A stretch of DNA of 9,059 nucleotides, from contig JAUXNL010000187.1 in the NCBI GenBank assembly GCA_030684415.1, forward strand, positions 1 through 9,059, read 5' to 3'. Below are positions 6,459 to 9,059 of the stretch, piece by piece (positions within the stretch are counted from its first letter, which is position 1; each line of letters begins with the position of its first letter). Made by a program: the position numbers and the translations under genes. Source of the stretch: Moraxellaceae bacterium. Lineage in GTDB: Bacteria > Pseudomonadota > Gammaproteobacteria > Pseudomonadales > Moraxellaceae. The notes under the pieces are model-generated. The model saw nothing but the letters and a program-made list of their open reading frames with translations. It searched no databases and was not told the DNA's origin.

Positions 6459-7451
6459 CTAACGGCCGCCAGAAGCCCGGAACTCGCTCGGCGTCATCCC
6501 GAACCAGCGCCGGAATGCCCGGTTGAATGCGCTTTGCTCGGAAAAGCCGAGTTGCAGTGCCGTCTCTGACAGTGAGCGCTCCGGATCCGCCAGGTATTCG
6601 CAGGCCATTTCAGCGCGGACACCATCCAGCACATCGGACAGCACCACTCCCCGTTCAGCCAGTCGGCGCTGCAAGCTGCGCAGAGAGAGATTGAGCTGAC
6701 GAGCCACAACGCCAGCCGAGTGATTGCCATTGCGGACTCCATCGCGCAACGCCTGCTGCAACTGCGCCATCAGATCATCCTGTGGCGGTAGGGCCGCCAA
6801 TTCAGCTAACGCCTGTGCCTCCAGCGCCGCTCGGCGGCTCGGCTCACTGCCCACCACCGGCAGTTGCATGCACTCAAAACCGAAGCGCACCGAGGGTCTC
6901 CCGGCCCCCACATTCACGGGGCAACTGAAAAATGCACGGTAATAGGCGAGCTCCTCAGGAGACGCACGCACCAGACTGATCTCGCGCGGCTGCCATTCTG
7001 GCCCCGCCAGTTGCGCCGATATCGTTACGAAGACACCCAGGCCGACAATATCGAGCAGAGCCCCGTTCTGACCAAACTCGACATTCCAGGCAATCGTCAC
7101 GCTGTCGCCGTAGAGGCTGACTACTGGTGGATTGCCGTCATACGACAGCCGATGAAACCGATGCAGATAGAGCAAGGCGTCGCCATAGGTGGCGGCCGTG
7201 AGCACGAGGTGCCCCAGTGTCCCGAGTGCCGCCGGGGTGATATGGCGCGCGACATCCAGCCCCACTCCCGGGCGCGGCACAGCCGATGCCAGTTTCCGAA
7301 GCGCCTCGTGCCACTCTTCATAAGTGATGCTGCCCTGTGCGGGCCAGGCCGCCATGCGTGCCTGAAGCGCCGGCAGGTGCAGCGACTCTGCTGCCATGAA
7401 ATTGTGCAACATGCCCGCCAGCGCACTGGCGACGCGAAAGCCTCCTTGCAT
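6459..7451 (-). CDS. AraC-family transcriptional regulator with arabinose-binding-type N-terminal domain
   Basis: Probable DNA-binding transcriptional regulator of 330 residues. Residues about 20-205 resemble the arabinose-binding-type sensor domain found in OruR/VirS-like AraC regulators (LGTLGHLVLTAATYGDALLYLHRFHRL at 77-101 region, and AYYRAFFSCPVNVGAGRPSVRF at 169-190, the usual 'F..pv.f....n.l.F' segment). The C-terminal DNA-binding domain (about 225-328) has both helix-turn-helix units: SAGVVARQLNLSLRSLQRRL (245-264) and the second ending with LGFSEQSAFNRAFRRWFGMT (301-320), then PSEFR, which is diagnostic for the family. The ATG at 7451 has a perfect GGAGG 6 nt upstream. It is divergent from the EIIC-EAL gene; CTTTGGC-type repeats abut its ribosome binding site, so autoregulation and control of the neighbour are inferred. 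The effector is unknown. Confidence 0.93.
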   Translation of the reverse strand: MQGGFRVASALAGMLHNFMAAESLHLPALQARMAAWPAQGSITYEEWHEALRKLASAVPRPGVGLDVARHITPAALGTLGHLVLTAATYGDALLYLHRFHRLSYDGNPPVVSLYGDSVTIAWNVEFGQNGALLDIVGLGVFVTISAQLAGPEWQPREISLVRASPEELAYYRAFFSCPVNVGAGRPSVRFGFECMQLPVVGSEPSRRAALEAQALAELAALPPQDDLMAQLQQALRDGVRNGNHSAGVVARQLNLSLRSLQRRLAERGVVLSDVLDGVRAEMACEYLADPERSLSETALQLGFSEQSAFNRAFRRWFGMTPSEFRASGGR

Positions 7452-7460
7452 TCACCGCCT

Positions 7461-7515
7461 CCTTTGGCGACAGCCCATCACTTTGGCACCCAAGAACAAA
7501 CCCGGGCGCCAAAGG
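7461..7515. promoter_or_regulatory. candidate operator: three CTTTGGC heptamers in the divergent promoter region
   Basis: CCTTTGGCG (7461-7469) and its exact reverse complement CGCCAAAGG (7507-7515) flank a further direct copy of the core CTTTGGC (7481-7487). The two direct copies are 19 bp apart, near two helical turns, the usual geometry of AraC-family half-sites. The first copy abuts the GGAGG of the regulator gene. Binding by the adjacent regulator is inferred from position only. No convincing sigma70 promoter for the rightward gene can be picked in this gap. Confidence 0.4.
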
Positions 7516-7612
7516 TCAATCATAAGTTCTCCTGCTCTCTAGCATGCAGAGCACAAAGAGCCGCCTGCAATGCCACAAGAGCTCAATCGCAGCCTCATCA
7601 GGAAGACAGGGA

Positions 7613-9059
7613 ATGTCGACAACTCATGCCCATCCAGCACGTCTGATACCGCTCACATCCCTCACCACCCGCCTTCAGGTGTGGTCAGTCGCCATCAGCA
7701 ACGGGCTGCTCTCGCTGTTTCCACTGACGTTCATCGGCGCGGTCTTGCTAGCCATCCTGCAAGCACCCTGGCTGGAGACGGCGCTGCAGGGCCCGGCACA
7801 AGAGGTTCTGGAGCGCCTGCTGCACGCGACTACCGGCTTCATGGGGTTGGCTTGCGCCATGATGATGGCTGCGCGGCTGGCGGAGCAGGACGAGCGCGCA
7901 CTGGAAACCGCCGCGCCGCCGGCGATTGCGGCCGTCGCCGCCGCACTGTTCATTCTGGGCACCACACTGGACAGTCCATCACCCAGCGCCAACACCAGTG
8001 GCTTGGGTTACAGCCAGCTTTTCCGGGGCATTGTCACCGGCATCATCACTGCCGAACTGATGCTGTGCTTCAGCCGACTTATGCCCCGCCTCGATATCGC
8101 CAAAAGTCTGGACACGGAAAACAACTTTTCCCTTTACGCCGCGATGCGCCTGACACTGACAGCCTGCGCAACGCTGCTGGTATTCATGCTGATGATGCTG
8201 GCATATGAGCAGGTACAGCCCGGCCTGCAAGTGCTGCTGTCCACCGCACTCGATAGCTTGCTGACGCACCCTGACATGACACCTGCTTTGCGCTACAGCC
8301 TTTTCGCCCTGATCAATCAGGCGCTCTGGACCTTCGGCATCAACGGCGGACAACTCTTGCTGGCCGTCAGCAACCAGGGGTCGGCGTTCGTGGCCGCGCC
8401 TGAGCAGCTGTACAGCAGCACGCATGCCGCGCCGATGTTCATCAATGCCTTTGCACACATGGGCGGAGCAGGCGCCACCTGGGGGCTGATTGTTGCCATT
8501 CTTGCTGGCATCAAAGACCCCGTGCTGCGGCGCATGGCATTGCTCTCCATTTTCCCCGCCATTTTCAATGTGAACGAGTTGCTGTTGTTTGGCATTCCGA
8601 TTGTTTTCGGTCGGGCCTTGCTACTGCCTTTCTTGCTCACCCCTGCGCTGCTCATCATCGTGCCCACGCTGTTGGCCGAAAACGGCCTGCTGCCACTGAA
8701 CGGACAAGGGGTCAGCTGGTCTACACCGGCGCTGCTCTCCGGCTATCTCATCACCGGTGGCGCAGCAGGTGTTGTGCTGCAACTGCTGGGCATCATTGTG
8801 TCGGCACTGGTGTATTTTCCTTTCCTGAAAAAACTGGAGGCCCAGCGCAAAGCGGTGTTGAAAAGTTCGATGCAAGAGGCGCTGGTCACACTTTGCGAAG
8901 CACAGCCGGTGTCACCGTCATCACTGCGGCGCCGCGACAATACTGGTGCTGTTTCCCGCGCCCTGCTTCGGGACTTCCTGCGTGACATGCAAACGCAAAA
9001 TGTCTGCCTTCACTATCAACCCCAACATGACGGCAACGGTCATGTGGTCGGCTTCGAAG
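7613..9059 (+). CDS. PTS EIIC-like permease domain fused to an EAL (c-di-GMP phosphodiesterase) domain, 3' truncated by window
   Basis: Inner-membrane fusion protein, 482 residues visible and open to the window edge. Residues about 20-405 form a membrane domain of roughly ten segments resembling the cellobiose/lactose class of PTS EIIC permeases: LINQALWTFGINGGQLL (233-249), AHMGGAGATWGLIVAIL (281-297), FPAIFNVNELLLFGIPIVFG (314-333, equivalent to the NINEPIIFGLPI signature, with Glu322 retained) and the terminal YFPFLKKLEAQ (401-411). After a charged linker, RALLRDFLRDMQTQNVCLHYQPQHDGNGHVVGFE (449-482) is the start of an EAL domain (LHYQP and the GFEAL motif, cut by the edge). No EIIA or EIIB is seen. 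The ATG at 7613 has AGGAAG upstream; an in-frame ATG at 7544 would add 23 residues but lacks a ribosome binding site. Expected role: link sugar sensing or uptake to c-di-GMP hydrolysis; activity is unproven because the EAL catalytic residues are outside the window. Confidence 0.87.
   Translation, partial: MSTTHAHPARLIPLTSLTTRLQVWSVAISNGLLSLFPLTFIGAVLLAILQAPWLETALQGPAQEVLERLLHATTGFMGLACAMMMAARLAEQDERALETAAPPAIAAVAAALFILGTTLDSPSPSANTSGLGYSQLFRGIVTGIITAELMLCFSRLMPRLDIAKSLDTENNFSLYAAMRLTLTACATLLVFMLMMLAYEQVQPGLQVLLSTALDSLLTHPDMTPALRYSLFALINQALWTFGINGGQLLLAVSNQGSAFVAAPEQLYSSTHAAPMFINAFAHMGGAGATWGLIVAILAGIKDPVLRRMALLSIFPAIFNVNELLLFGIPIVFGRALLLPFLLTPALLIIVPTLLAENGLLPLNGQGVSWSTPALLSGYLITGGAAGVVLQLLGIIVSALVYFPFLKKLEAQRKAVLKSSMQEALVTLCEAQPVSPSSLRRRDNTGAVSRALLRDFLRDMQTQNVCLHYQPQHDGNGHVVGFE

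Noticed and set aside
7533..7553. Inverted repeat TGCTCT...AGAGCA before the EIIC-EAL gene
   Set aside because: A 6-bp stem around 9 nt is common by chance and neither spacing nor position suggests an operator or terminator.
4128..7554. The 10-mer TGCAGAGCAC occurs upstream of nqrA (4131-4140) and upstream of the EIIC-EAL gene (7545-7554)
   Set aside because: Dozens of shared 10-mers are expected by chance in a 9-kb sequence, and the two lie in opposite orientations relative to their genes.
7570..8208. A 212-codon plus-strand frame starting at 7570
   Set aside because: It overlaps the EIIC-EAL gene in another frame, is rich in Arg/Gly/His and has no membrane pattern, while the frame from 7613 shows clear EIIC motifs and stays open to the edge.

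Overview
The window is a stretch of proteobacterial chromosome, moderately GC-rich. The gene content (a Na+-pumping NQR operon, a long-form GAPDH, an AraC-type regulator and a c-di-GMP EAL protein) fits a Gamma- or Betaproteobacterium. An nqr operon downstream of a long GAPDH gene recalls the Pseudomonas aeruginosa arrangement, from memory. The genus cannot be fixed from the sequence alone.

Layout, left to right. Positions 4-4060 hold nqrD, nqrC, nqrB and nqrA, all on the minus strand, so the operon reads nqrA-B-C-D leftwards and nqrE/nqrF should lie beyond the left edge. Genes are separated by 1-2 nt or overlap by 8 nt, each internal start has a purine-rich ribosome binding site, and both covalent-FMN SGAT motifs (NqrB, NqrC) and both NqrD cysteines are present. 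Positions 4061-4370 are intergenic: weak nqrA promoter candidates, two small palindromes, and a clear intrinsic terminator for the next gene. Positions 4371-5840 (minus) encode a 489-residue GAPDH with an extra N-terminal domain of about 130 residues, a GTG start and a good sigma70 promoter. Positions 5841-6458 are a gene-poor stretch with one copy of a dispersed REP-like repeat, a run of five inverted repeats in about 150 bp, and a short stop-free frame that looks protein-like. Positions 6459-7451 (minus) encode an AraC-family regulator with an arabinose-binding-type N-terminal domain. Divergent from it, from 7613 to the right edge, runs a membrane protein fusing a PTS EIIC-like (cellobiose/lactose class) permease domain to the beginning of an EAL domain.

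How they work together: NQR pumps Na+ while oxidising NADH, and GAPDH lies just upstream of it in central carbon metabolism, so the left half is an energy-metabolism block. The right half looks like a regulatory pair: an AraC regulator and a divergent sugar-permease-like/c-di-GMP phosphodiesterase fusion, with three copies of a CTTTGGC heptamer in their 161-bp shared upstream region. The most unusual item is the EIIC-EAL fusion, which could couple sensing or transport of a sugar to c-di-GMP breakdown.
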